In this document: one piece after another, positions 1-6,692 of the stretch
Numbering within the stretch: position 1 is the stretch's first letter
Layout of the letters: each line of letters starts with the position of its first letter
Origin: Actinomycetes bacterium
GTDB lineage: Bacteria; Actinomycetota; Thermoleophilia; Gaiellales; Gaiellaceae
Direction of reading: 5' to 3'
Assembly: GCA_030624785.1 (NCBI GenBank)
Contig: JAUXJK010000093.1
Coordinates: 1-7,731 of the forward strand
Length of the DNA: 7,731 bases
Notes under the pieces: generated by a model
Seen by the model: the letters and a program-made list of their open reading frames with translations, nothing else
Told to the model about the DNA's origin: nothing
Database searches by the model: none
Program-made: the position numbers and the translations under genes

Positions 1-104
1 ACTATCCCGGGATGGATGACATCTTGCTGATCGCGTTGACAGAGAGGCGCACGGTCGAGGACATCGAACGGCTCGCAGATGTGCTGCGCGAGGTACGGGC
101 ATGA
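1..104 (+). CDS. gcvPA: Glycine dehydrogenase (decarboxylating) subunit 1, 3' end only
   Basis: Only the last 33 complete codons are present; the reading frame begins at base 3 and stops at the TGA at 102-104. The visible C-terminus contains the stretches MDDILLIALTERRT and EDIERLADVLREVRA, the usual end of the N-terminal half-type P-protein (a short strand, then a helix of the 'T-E-x-R-T-x-E-D-I-x-x-L' kind). The stop overlaps the gcvPB start in an ATGA arrangement. GcvPA pairs with GcvPB to form the PLP-dependent glycine decarboxylase of the glycine cleavage system, in the cytoplasm. No catalytic residues lie in this fragment, so the call rests on the tail sequence plus the unmistakable gcvPB directly downstream. 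Confidence 0.88.
   Translation, partial: YPGMDDILLIALTERRTVEDIERLADVLREVRA
90..93 (+). promoter_or_regulatory. Ribosome binding site of gcvPB
   Basis: GAGG lies within the last codons of gcvPA, 7 nt before the ATG at 101. This supports that ATG as the start despite its overlap with the upstream stop codon. Confidence 0.6.
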
Positions 105-1561
105 AGCTCATCTATGAGAAGTCTCGCCCCGGGAGAAGGGCTGGAACGGTTCCGAATCCAGCGATCCCGAGAGCGGAGGTGCCGGAAGCGCTCCGGCGCA
201 GAGCGGCTCCGCGTCTGCCTGAGTTGGCCGAACCCGAGATCGTTCGCCACTTCACGCAACTCTCGACCAGAAACTTCGGAATAGACACAGGTTTCTACCC
301 ACTCGGCTCGTGCACGATGAAGCACAACCCGCGTGCCAACGAGCGCGCCGTCAACCTGCCTGGGTTTCGTGACCTTCATCCGCGCCAGGACGACGATTCA
401 GCTCAGGGCGCGCTGGAATTGATGTGGCGCCTCCAGGAGATACTTGCTGAGATCACCGGTCTAGATGCCGTGACACTGCAGCCGGCCGCCGGCTCACAAG
501 GCGAGTTGACGGGTCTGCTCGTGATCAAGGCGCATCTTGCGGCGCTCGGGGAGCAACAGAGGGTCGAGGTGCTTGCTCCGGATAGCGCGCATGGGACGAA
601 CCCAGCGAGCGTAACGATGGCCGGACTCGAGCTTGTCGGCGTCAAGATCGACGAACGGGGCTACGTTGACCTGGCGGATCTCAAGTCAAAACTTTCAGAT
701 CGCACTGCAGGTCTAATGCTTACGAATCCATCCACGCTCGGCCTTTTCGAAGAGAACATCACCGAGCTCACGAAGGCCGTGCACGAGACAGGCGGTTACT
801 GCTACTACGACGGTGCGAACCTGAATGCGGTCTGTGGTATTTCAAGACCCGGTGACATGGGCTTCGACGTCGTCCACATCAACCTGCACAAGACGTTCAG
901 TCAACCACACGGTGGCGGGGGACCGGGCGGGGGACCGGTCGCGGTACGCGAAGAGCTCGCTCCTTATCTGCCTGTGCCCGTCGTGACTCGCAGCGGCGAT
1001 CGTTTCCGCTTCGACTCGGATCGGCCGGCCTCCGTCGGTCGAGTTCGCGGGTTCGGGGGTCCTTTCGGGGTCTTCGTGCGTTCATACGCGTTCATTCGGC
1101 GCTACGGCCCGGCTCTGCGAGAGATGTCTGAGGCCGCAGTCCTGAATGCCAACTACCTGATGGCGCGTCTACGTGACGCATACGATCTCCCGTATGACCG
1201 CGCCTGTATGCACGAGTTCGTTGTGTCCGCTCGCGAGCTCAAGAAGCAGCATGGCATCACTGCGCTCGACGTTGCGAAACGATTGATGGACTACGGATTC
1301 CATCCTCCAACGGTGTACTTTCCACTCGTCGTGGCCGAGGCGCTCATGATTGAGCCAACTGAGACCGAGGCCAAGGAAACGCTCGACGAGTTTGCCGATG
1401 CGATGCTCGCTATTGCCGCCGAGGCTGAAACGGCGCCGGAAGCTCTCAAAGAAGCGCCACGCTCACAGCCTGTGAGACGGCTGGATGAGGTGCGCGCCAC
1501 CAAGCATCCGGTCCTTCGGTACCGGTTCGACGAGCATCCGAGCAGTGGTGACGATGGCTGA
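101..1561 (+). CDS. gcvPB: Glycine dehydrogenase (decarboxylating) subunit 2, PLP-binding
   Basis: A 486-residue protein, normal length for the separate C-terminal-type subunit of the P-protein. It decarboxylates glycine with PLP and transfers the aminomethyl group to lipoylated GcvH, feeding methylene-tetrahydrofolate formation with GcvT. Visible landmarks are FYPLGSCTMKHNPR (residues 65-78), the SAHGTNPAS segment near residue 165, the YYDGANLNA segment that contacts PLP, and the Schiff-base lysine K264 in INLHKTFSQPHGGGG. The glycine-rich loop after K264 reads GGGP twice and is encoded by a perfect 12-bp tandem repeat. The ATG at 101 overlaps the gcvPA stop (ATGA), and GAGG at 90-93 lies 7 nt upstream as a ribosome-binding site. 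The 3' end overlaps the next gene by 8 nt, indicating cotranscription. Confidence 0.97.
   Translation: MKLIYEKSRPGRRAGTVPNPAIPRAEVPEALRRRAAPRLPELAEPEIVRHFTQLSTRNFGIDTGFYPLGSCTMKHNPRANERAVNLPGFRDLHPRQDDDSAQGALELMWRLQEILAEITGLDAVTLQPAAGSQGELTGLLVIKAHLAALGEQQRVEVLAPDSAHGTNPASVTMAGLELVGVKIDERGYVDLADLKSKLSDRTAGLMLTNPSTLGLFEENITELTKAVHETGGYCYYDGANLNAVCGISRPGDMGFDVVHINLHKTFSQPHGGGGPGGGPVAVREELAPYLPVPVVTRSGDRFRFDSDRPASVGRVRGFGGPFGVFVRSYAFIRRYGPALREMSEAAVLNANYLMARLRDAYDLPYDRACMHEFVVSARELKKQHGITALDVAKRLMDYGFHPPTVYFPLVVAEALMIEPTETEAKETLDEFADAMLAIAAEAETAPEALKEAPRSQPVRRLDEVRATKHPVLRYRFDEHPSSGDDG
915..938 (+). repeat. Perfect 12-bp tandem repeat inside gcvPB
   Basis: Two back-to-back identical copies of GCGGGGGACCGG (915-926 and 927-938). 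In frame they encode Gly-Gly-Gly-Pro twice, just after the PLP lysine. Family members normally read GGGGPGAGP or similar here, so the second half differs from the usual sequence by an Ala-to-Gly change and the length is unchanged. The repeat is therefore not an in-frame insertion. Confidence 0.85.
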
Positions 1562-3077
1562 GGCTCGAGTTCTTGACGATCTGTTGGCGCGCGGAGCCGA
1601 CGATGCCGCAGCACTCATTACGCCCGATGAAGATTCCGTCCTTCGACGCGATGGGCTCGCAGACGAGGTCGACGAGCTCGCGCGAACCCTTGCGTCAGTT
1701 GGCGTGGAGCAAGGCGAGCGCGTGGCGTTCGTGTTGCAGAACGGTCCGGAATGCATCAAGAGTCTGCTCGCGATCGCGTCATTGGGCGCGGCCGTGGCGC
1801 CGCTCAATCCCGCGTATACGGCCGAGGAGTATCGCTTCTACCTCGGTGATATATCGCCCAGGTTGTTGGTCGTTTCAGCTGGAGAGGGAGACGCTGCCCG
1901 TTCTTCCGTGCCCGATGGCACCATCGTGGCGGATGCGGCAACCGATGCTCGTGGACGCATCGAGCTGAGTGTCGAGGGCGTGAGCCTCAAGCCAGGGACT
2001 ACGCGGACCAGGGCCGAGCCGGACGACATCGGTCTGATACTTCACACAAGCGGAACGACGAGTCGTCCCAAACAGGTTCCTCTGCTTCAACGAAATCTCG
2101 TCGCTTCGGCGGACACGATTGCCGAGTTCTACGAGCTCACGTCGACCGACGTGTCGCTCTGCGTGATGCCGCTCTTCCACATACATGGATTGGTCGCCTC
2201 AACGCTTGCGGCATTCGCTGGTGGCGGCTCAGTTGTCGCTCCGCGGCGGATTGCGCCCCGGCGGGTCTGGCAGCAGTTGAGCGACCACGGTGTGACGTGG
2301 TTCTCGGCCGGCCCGACGCTGCACCACATGTTGCTCGATCGCGCGCCCGATGGTCCTGCACCGCCGACGCTGAGGTTCACGCGATCGTGCAGCTCTGCGC
2401 TTAGTGCTCCATTGTTCGAGCGCGCAGAGGCGACGTACCAAGTGCCGATGCTCGAGGCCTACGGGATGACTGAGGCGAGCCATCAGATGTCTTCGAACCC
2501 GTTGCCACCGCATGCTCGCTTTGTCGGATCGGTCGGTGTCGCTACCGGTACCGAGATCGCGATTGCCGACAGTGAAGGGCGCTTCCTCGGTCACGGTGAG
2601 CCGGGCGAGGTGTGTATCCGTGGCGCCGGCGTGACGCCCGGGTACCTGCAGAACCCCCAGGCGAATGCTGATTCATTTTTCGACGGTTGGTTCAGGACTG
2701 GAGATCAAGGAACCATCGACTCGGAGGGCTACCTCAGGCTCGTCGGGCGCCTCAAGGAGATGATTCTGCGTGGAGGCGAGAACATCTCGCCACTAGAGAT
2801 CGAGGATGCGCTGGTTTCGCATCCAGCGGTTGGCGAAGCGGTCGCCTTCGGTGTGCCGGACGAGAAGTACGGAGAAACGGTTGCTGCCGCAGTCGCCCTG
2901 ACAGGTGAGGTCAGCGAAGAAGAACTCGTTGCCTATGGCCGCGAGCGACTTGCAGCCTTCAAGGTGCCAACCGCCATTCACGTGCTTGACGAGATCCCGC
3001 GGACGCCAACTGGAAAGGTCCAACGGCGGCGCATCGCGGAACACATTTACCCGCCTGAACGCGGGCCTGACGCCTAG
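1554..3077 (+). CDS. AMP-forming acyl-CoA synthetase, oxalyl-CoA synthetase (AAE3/Pcs60)-like
   Basis: A 507-residue cytoplasmic ANL-superfamily enzyme that should activate a carboxylic acid as acyl-AMP and then form the CoA thioester. Core motifs in order: HTSGTTSRPK (164-173, phosphate loop), MPLFHIHGL (205-213), RSCSSALS (277-284), YGMTEASH (303-310), RTGD (381-384), GRLKEMILRGGENISP (398-413, hinge region) and PRTPTGK with catalytic K488. From memory, wording such as TSGTTSRPK, RSCSSALS, EAYGMTEASHQMSSNPLP and FGVPDEKYGE matches the AAE3/Pcs60 branch, whose characterised members make oxalyl-CoA; the substrate is thus inferred. The start is the ATG at 1554, overlapping gcvPB by 8 nt. In-frame starts further upstream (ATG at 1485, GTG at 1545 and 1548) would add residues not typical of the family. 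No strong Shine-Dalgarno is visible, so coupling to gcvPB is likely. A panE-like gene follows after 1 nt. Confidence 0.9.
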   Translation: MAEARVLDDLLARGADDAAALITPDEDSVLRRDGLADEVDELARTLASVGVEQGERVAFVLQNGPECIKSLLAIASLGAAVAPLNPAYTAEEYRFYLGDISPRLLVVSAGEGDAARSSVPDGTIVADAATDARGRIELSVEGVSLKPGTTRTRAEPDDIGLILHTSGTTSRPKQVPLLQRNLVASADTIAEFYELTSTDVSLCVMPLFHIHGLVASTLAAFAGGGSVVAPRRIAPRRVWQQLSDHGVTWFSAGPTLHHMLLDRAPDGPAPPTLRFTRSCSSALSAPLFERAEATYQVPMLEAYGMTEASHQMSSNPLPPHARFVGSVGVATGTEIAIADSEGRFLGHGEPGEVCIRGAGVTPGYLQNPQANADSFFDGWFRTGDQGTIDSEGYLRLVGRLKEMILRGGENISPLEIEDALVSHPAVGEAVAFGVPDEKYGETVAAAVALTGEVSEEELVAYGRERLAAFKVPTAIHVLDEIPRTPTGKVQRRRIAEHIYPPERGPDA

Positions 3078-3078
3078 C

Positions 3079-4065
3079 GTGCGAATCGCAGTCGTCGGAG
3101 CGGGCGCGATCGGCGCGTACGCGGGTGCAGCACTGGCACGCGGAGGCGCCGACGTCGTGCTGATAGCGCGTGGAGCTCATCTGGCCGCGATGCAAACCCG
3201 TGGCGTAGAGGTTCGGAGCCCCCGCGGTGACTTCAGAGCTCACCCCGAGGTGACAGACGAACTCGCTGCCATCGAGGGGGCTGACGTTGTCCTCATCACA
3301 CTCAAGGCGTACAGCCTGCCCGAACTCATGCCGCGCCTGGTCAGGCACCTCTCACCTGAGGCGACCGTTGTTGCGGGCCAGAACGGGATTCCGTGGTGGT
3401 ATTTCGAGAGTCATGGTGGCCCGCTCGATGGCCGGCACCTCGAGAGTGTTGATCCGGGCGGTGGCATCCAGGCTAGCCTCGGCACGGGTCGAACCGTGGG
3501 AACTGTGGTCTATCCGGCGGCCGAGATTGTCGAGCCAGGTGTGATCCAACATGTTGAAGGCACTCGCTTCACGATCGGGGAGCCGAACCGCAAGCCGAGC
3601 GAGCGGTGCCGAGCGATCTCAGAGGCGTTCGTCGCCGGTGGACTGAAGTGCCCGATCGAAGAAGACCTGCGTGGCCAGATCTGGCTCAAACTACTCGGCA
3701 ACGCGTCGTTCAACCCGGTTTCAGCGCTCACCCGCGCGACGCTTGGTGAGCTCGGCGAGACTCCTGAGATGGTTGATGCTCTGCGCGCAATGATGGAAGA
3801 GATGGCTGCCGTGGCCGAGGCTCTGGACGTTGAGATACCTGTAGGAATCGAACGGAGGCTTGAGCGCGGGCTCGCCGTCGGGGATCACAAGACGTCGATG
3901 CTGCAAGACCTGGAGGCAGGCAAGCCACTCGAGTACGCCTGCATGTCGGGCGCCGTCGTTGAGCTCGCGGAGCTGCTCGATATCTGCGCGCCGCATATGA
4001 CCGCGGTGAATGCTGCCGTCGGCGCGCTCGATGATCTGTCGCGGCGAGCAGTACCGAACTCGTAG
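3079..4065 (+). CDS. 2-dehydropantoate 2-reductase family protein (PanE/ApbA-like)
   Basis: A 328-residue NADP-dependent ketoacid reductase; ketopantoate to pantoate, for CoA synthesis, is the family's best known reaction. The N-terminal Rossmann fold begins immediately with RIAVVGAGAIG (GxGxxG at 7-12), followed by ITLKAYSLPE (K76) and GQNGIP (QNG 101-103). The C-terminal helical domain has WLKLLGNASFNPVSALT with K204, N208 and N212, at the same spacing as catalytic K176, N180 and N184 of E. coli PanE. It also has SMLQDLEAGKPLE with S273 and E285, 12 apart as S244 and E256 are in E. coli. All key residues are thus present. The GTG at 3079 is chosen because the Rossmann strand starts right there and the upstream stop ends at 3077; no clear Shine-Dalgarno is seen. 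The family also includes reductases of other 2-ketoacids, so true PanE function is not certain. Last gene of the plus-strand unit. Confidence 0.88.
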   Translation: MRIAVVGAGAIGAYAGAALARGGADVVLIARGAHLAAMQTRGVEVRSPRGDFRAHPEVTDELAAIEGADVVLITLKAYSLPELMPRLVRHLSPEATVVAGQNGIPWWYFESHGGPLDGRHLESVDPGGGIQASLGTGRTVGTVVYPAAEIVEPGVIQHVEGTRFTIGEPNRKPSERCRAISEAFVAGGLKCPIEEDLRGQIWLKLLGNASFNPVSALTRATLGELGETPEMVDALRAMMEEMAAVAEALDVEIPVGIERRLERGLAVGDHKTSMLQDLEAGKPLEYACMSGAVVELAELLDICAPHMTAVNAAVGALDDLSRRAVPNS

Positions 4066-4402
4066 GCCCGGCTGCACGAGAGCGTCGTCGCTGGGGCCGC
4101 GAACTGTTTCCTCTATGCGGTCTGGGTCTTCGGGAGCGTCTCGGGATCCGCAGAGTCTTCGTTGCGGGATGGTGGGCCCTCGATGCCGATCTTGGGAAGC
4201 CACTCGAGCTTGCTCGGGAAGTACCAATTCCAGCGTCCGAGAAGCTGCATCGCAGCAGGAACCAGCCTCGAGTGTTTCCACACGATCGACGAGCCCATTA
4301 CCCGCGCTCTCGGCTGATCGTGTCGACGATCGCCGAAACGATCGCAACTCACGGCCAGAAAAGCGCGAGAGTCGCCCGTATTTTCAGGTGCGGGAACCAG
4401 AA
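4066..4402. other. Gap without an intact gene between convergent panE-like and rlmN
   Basis: About 340 bases lie between the stop of the PanE-like gene and the stop of rlmN. Bases 4113-4298 hold the transporter C-terminal remnant described separately. Bases 4299-4402 have no reading frame with recognisable protein similarity on either strand; in the remnant's own strand two frames are broken by stops. No T-tract terminator is visible. Bases 4066-4112 can fold only into a weak, loosely spaced GC hairpin. Confidence 0.6.
4113..4298 (-). pseudogene. C-terminal remnant of an MMPL/RND-type membrane transporter
   Basis: On the minus strand a 61-codon stretch from an ATG at 4298 to a TAG at 4115-4113 reads SSIVWKHSRLVPAAMQLLGR, then WNWYFPSKLEWLPKIGIEG, then a hydrophilic tail. 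This strongly resembles the extreme C-terminus of MMPL-family transporters, where the last helix ends in '(L)LVPAxMxLLGRWNWWxPxWLxxLP' followed by a charged tail. A full MMPL protein has several hundred residues and about 11-12 membrane helices. Here the whole N-terminal part is missing: the same frame extends upstream only into arginine-rich sequence antisense to nothing recognisable, and rlmN occupies the DNA beyond 4403. The segment just before the LVPA motif also departs from the usual DATIVR-type sequence. I read it as a deletion remnant. It could in principle be translated as a short peptide, but no good ribosome-binding site supports that. Confidence 0.62.
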
Positions 4403-5407
4403 CTACTTCGTAGAGACTGCTGCCGAGAGCCCCCGAGCCGCGAGCTGCCCGCAGGCCGCGTCGATCGAGCGTCCTCGGGTCAGACGAATCGTGGTGCCAA
4501 TGCCGGCGCCGCGCAGAATGGCGCAAAATGTGTCGATCCGTTCGGGTAGTGACCCGGTGTAGACGCTTGCCGGGTTGTAGGGGATGAGATTCACCTTGAA
4601 CAGCTTTCGGTCGAGCAGCGCGGCGAGTTGTCGCGCCTCCTCATCACTATCGTTCACGCCTGCGAGCATCACGTACTCGATGAACACTTTTTGCTTTCGT
4701 TGGACGGCATCGTTGCGACACGCGGCAAGAACTTCCGCGAGTGGATAGCGATCGTTGCTGGGGACAAGCTCTGAACGTAGATCGTCGCGTGGTGCATGGA
4801 GTGACAGTGCCAGCCGGACGCGAGATTCGGTCGACGCCGTAAACGCTTCCATCCCCGGAATCCAACCGACCGTCGAGATCGTGGTGCGCCGGGGCGTGAT
4901 GCCGATCTCCGGAAGGTATTCGCAGGCCTCGAGTACCGAATCGAGATTGAGCATCGGCTCGCCCATTCCCATAAAAACTGCGTGGTCAAGCTTTTCTGAT
5001 CGGCGAAAATGGAGCGCCTGGTCGATGATCTCATCAGCGGTGAGGTTGCGGCGAAACTGCATGGCCCCCGTTGCGCAGAAGGTGCAGGCGAGCGGGCAGC
5101 CAGACTGGCTTGATAGGCAGATCGAACGGCGACCGTCGCGGAAACGCATCAGGACAGCCTCAACGGGATGGCCGTCCCGTGTGTGAAACAGAGCCTTTAC
5201 GGTGCCGTCATCGGCGACCGCTTCGTGCGTGAGCTCGAGAGTTGACAGCGGTAGCTCAGCTACGAGTGCTGTTCGGAGGTCCGCGGGCAGGTTTGTCATC
5301 TCCTCGTATCCACTCGCACCACGCGCGAGCCACTCGCGAATCTGTCGCGCCCGATAGGCAGGCTGCCCGTACTCCGACAGGATTGTGCCGAGGCGCTCGC
5401 TATCCAC
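4403..5407 (-). CDS. rlmN: 23S rRNA (A2503-C2)/tRNA (A37-C2) methyltransferase, radical SAM
   Basis: A 334-residue cytoplasmic radical-SAM enzyme that methylates C2 of A2503 in 23S rRNA and, in some species, A37 of tRNAs. The [4Fe-4S]/SAM motif CxxxCxxC is C104, C108, C111 in SGCPLACTFCATG. C97 lies 7 residues before the first cluster cysteine, as C118 does in E. coli, and C319 in DAACGQ matches the methyl-carrying C355. VEAV (E83) likely supplies the equivalent of catalytic E105. Other landmarks are MGMGEPMLN (147-154), SLHAPRDDLR, YVMLAGVND and VNLIPYNP. The protein is shorter than E. coli RlmN (384) mainly at its N-terminus. It starts with GTG at 5407, whose first base is the last base of the upstream antiporter stop (TAGTG); no good Shine-Dalgarno is present, so translational coupling is likely. 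Cfr, the C8-methylating relative, is less likely given the overall RlmN pattern and housekeeping context. Confidence 0.95.
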   Translation of the reverse strand: MDSERLGTILSEYGQPAYRARQIREWLARGASGYEEMTNLPADLRTALVAELPLSTLELTHEAVADDGTVKALFHTRDGHPVEAVLMRFRDGRRSICLSSQSGCPLACTFCATGAMQFRRNLTADEIIDQALHFRRSEKLDHAVFMGMGEPMLNLDSVLEACEYLPEIGITPRRTTISTVGWIPGMEAFTASTESRVRLALSLHAPRDDLRSELVPSNDRYPLAEVLAACRNDAVQRKQKVFIEYVMLAGVNDSDEEARQLAALLDRKLFKVNLIPYNPASVYTGSLPERIDTFCAILRGAGIGTTIRLTRGRSIDAACGQLAARGLSAAVSTK

Positions 5408-6513
5408 TAGCTACTCGCGCCCGGGTAGATCCACTCAATTGAAGTGGAGTTCGAGCTCTCGCTTTCGCCTTCGTCTCGGTCGCCCGCGACGAAGAACACG
5501 CCGACCAACGCGACGTATGCAGCCACGAGCGCGACTCCCCGCCACGTGGTGGTGCGGCCCCCAAAGAGGAGGATCGCGGTAAAGATCGTGGCGCCACCGA
5601 GAGCGGCGATCTCGATCGGTCGAAAACTGAGAGCGAGTGGGTCGATGGCCCACGAGATGATTGCGACAGCCGGAATGAGAAAGACCGCGACCTGTGCGCT
5701 TGAGGAGAGCGCGATTTCTCCTGCGAGCTTGATGTTTCCGCGCGCGGCAACCACGACGGCTCCGCCGTGTTCGGCCGCATTTCCGACGATCGCGACGATG
5801 ACGATCGCTATGAAGAACTCGCTCAAGCCAGCCGCTGTTGCGAACTCCTCGATCTCGCCGACGAGGATCTCCGCGACCCACACCGTGACCGCAGTTGCCC
5901 CGCCAAGCACGACCAGCGAATGCCTGAAGGACCAGCCCTTCATCATCTTCGGGTCATCGCTCACATGATGGAGTTGCCGGTGCCGTCGCAATGAAACGGT
6001 CGTGACGACCAGATAGAGGAGTAGCAGGACGATCGCGACGGGTAGTGAGATCACCGCGAGGGAGTGCCGGTCGGGGTCGCCGCTGAACCCGGGGATTGCC
6101 GGGATGAAGAACACCGCTGTTGCGGCGATGATCAAGCCAATCGACAGCAGGCTTGAGTAGCGGTCGAGCTGGCCGCGTCCGCCGAAAATGAGAGCTGCGC
6201 CAAGTACGAGTAGCAGGTTGCCGATCACGCTCCCGATGAGCGAGCCCCGTACGACGTCCGTCAAGCCGCTGTTGACCGCAAACAGGGCGATGATCAGTTC
6301 CGGGGCGTTGCCGAAGCTCGCATTGAGGAATCCGCCTACGCCCGGTCCCGTGTGATGAGCTGCGTGTTCGGTCGATTCGCCGATCAGCCATGCGAGTGGT
6401 ATGAGTGCCGCGGCTGCGAGGATAAACATCGGGACCGAGCCGATTCCAACGAAGCTCAGAACGATGGCGATCGGGGCCAGCAGGAGCGCGGCCATGAGGA
6501 TTCGTCTTGCCAC
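5407..6513 (-). CDS. cax: Calcium/proton antiporter of the CaCA (CAX) family
   Basis: A 368-residue integral membrane protein expected to export Ca2+ (or another cation) in exchange for H+. It carries two inverted alpha-repeat signatures: GNAPELIIALFA (68-79, acidic residue E72) and GNAAEHGGAVVVAARG (244-259, acidic residue E248). These line the ion path in CAX/YfkE-type exchangers. About 11 hydrophobic segments are visible, with a hydrophilic central loop of charged and histidine residues near 175-198 (RRHRQLHHVSDDPKMMKG) separating the two halves, and a short acidic, serine-rich C-terminal tail (GDRDEGESESSNS). The start is GTG at 6513; a GAGG lies only 2 nt upstream, so a start at the ATG at 6495 (six codons in) is a possible alternative. 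Its stop overlaps the rlmN start by one base. A sodium/calcium exchanger is less likely than CAX from the GNAPE and GNAAEH motifs. Confidence 0.92.
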   Translation of the reverse strand: MARRILMAALLLAPIAIVLSFVGIGSVPMFILAAAALIPLAWLIGESTEHAAHHTGPGVGGFLNASFGNAPELIIALFAVNSGLTDVVRGSLIGSVIGNLLLVLGAALIFGGRGQLDRYSSLLSIGLIIAATAVFFIPAIPGFSGDPDRHSLAVISLPVAIVLLLLYLVVTTVSLRRHRQLHHVSDDPKMMKGWSFRHSLVVLGGATAVTVWVAEILVGEIEEFATAAGLSEFFIAIVIVAIVGNAAEHGGAVVVAARGNIKLAGEIALSSSAQVAVFLIPAVAIISWAIDPLALSFRPIEIAALGGATIFTAILLFGGRTTTWRGVALVAAYVALVGVFFVAGDRDEGESESSNSTSIEWIYPGASS

Positions 6514-6692
6514 GACCTCGGAGCGTACCGATTGTGGTTGCGCGCTCCTCGCGGGTGTGCGTGGGCTCGTCGCGTACCGCCTACGAGCAGCTTTGCGACG
6601 ATCATCAGGTCCGATCGGCTCAAGTGACTACCGGTTGATCTCTCAATGTCAAGTCTTGCGGACTGACGAATCGTCACGCACAATCGAACCAG
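6514..6692. promoter_or_regulatory. Divergent intergenic region between cax and the Cys-rich protein gene
   Basis: This 179-base spacer must supply promoters for both directions. Plus strand: TTGCGG at 6656-6661, 17 bp, CACAAT at 6679-6684. Minus strand: a perfect TTGACA (complement of 6647-6652), but only a poor -10 (TAGTCA, complement of 6625-6630) at a 16-bp spacing, so the minus-strand promoter is uncertain. The octamer GCGTACCG occurs twice in direct orientation (6523-6530 and 6571-6578). No riboswitch-like fold was recognised upstream of cax. Confidence 0.5.
6656..6684 (+). promoter_or_regulatory. Probable sigma-70-type promoter for the Cys-rich protein gene
   Basis: A -35 element TTGCGG and a -10 element CACAAT (A and T at the conserved -10 positions 2 and 6) are separated by exactly 17 bp. 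Transcription would be expected to begin about 6-8 bases after 6684, at or next to the ATG at 6693. No Shine-Dalgarno precedes this ATG. Both facts fit a leaderless mRNA, a common arrangement in actinobacteria. Confidence 0.5.

Noticed and set aside
1485..1553. An upstream in-frame extension of the acyl-CoA synthetase from an ATG at 1485
   Set aside because: The added 23 residues are read from gcvPB sequence in another frame and look unlike the family's N-terminus; the ATG at 1554 gives the usual length.
2905..3078. An N-terminal extension of the PanE-like protein from 2905
   Set aside because: It lies wholly inside the ligase gene, and the Rossmann strand begins directly at the GTG at 3079.
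4066..4112. A possible terminator hairpin after the PanE-like gene (GGCCC ... GGGCC with an inner AGCG/CGCT stem)
   Set aside because: Stems are only 4-5 bp with a large loop and no following T-run; not supportable as a terminator.
3721..4347. A 208-codon minus-strand open frame over the end of the PanE-like gene
   Set aside because: Most of it is antisense to clear PanE-family coding sequence and its protein is arginine-rich and featureless; the MMPL similarity in this area lies in a different frame.
4403..5407. Cfr-type C8 methyltransferase (antibiotic resistance) instead of RlmN
   Set aside because: The protein follows the RlmN pattern throughout and sits in a housekeeping context; no sign of mobile DNA is nearby.
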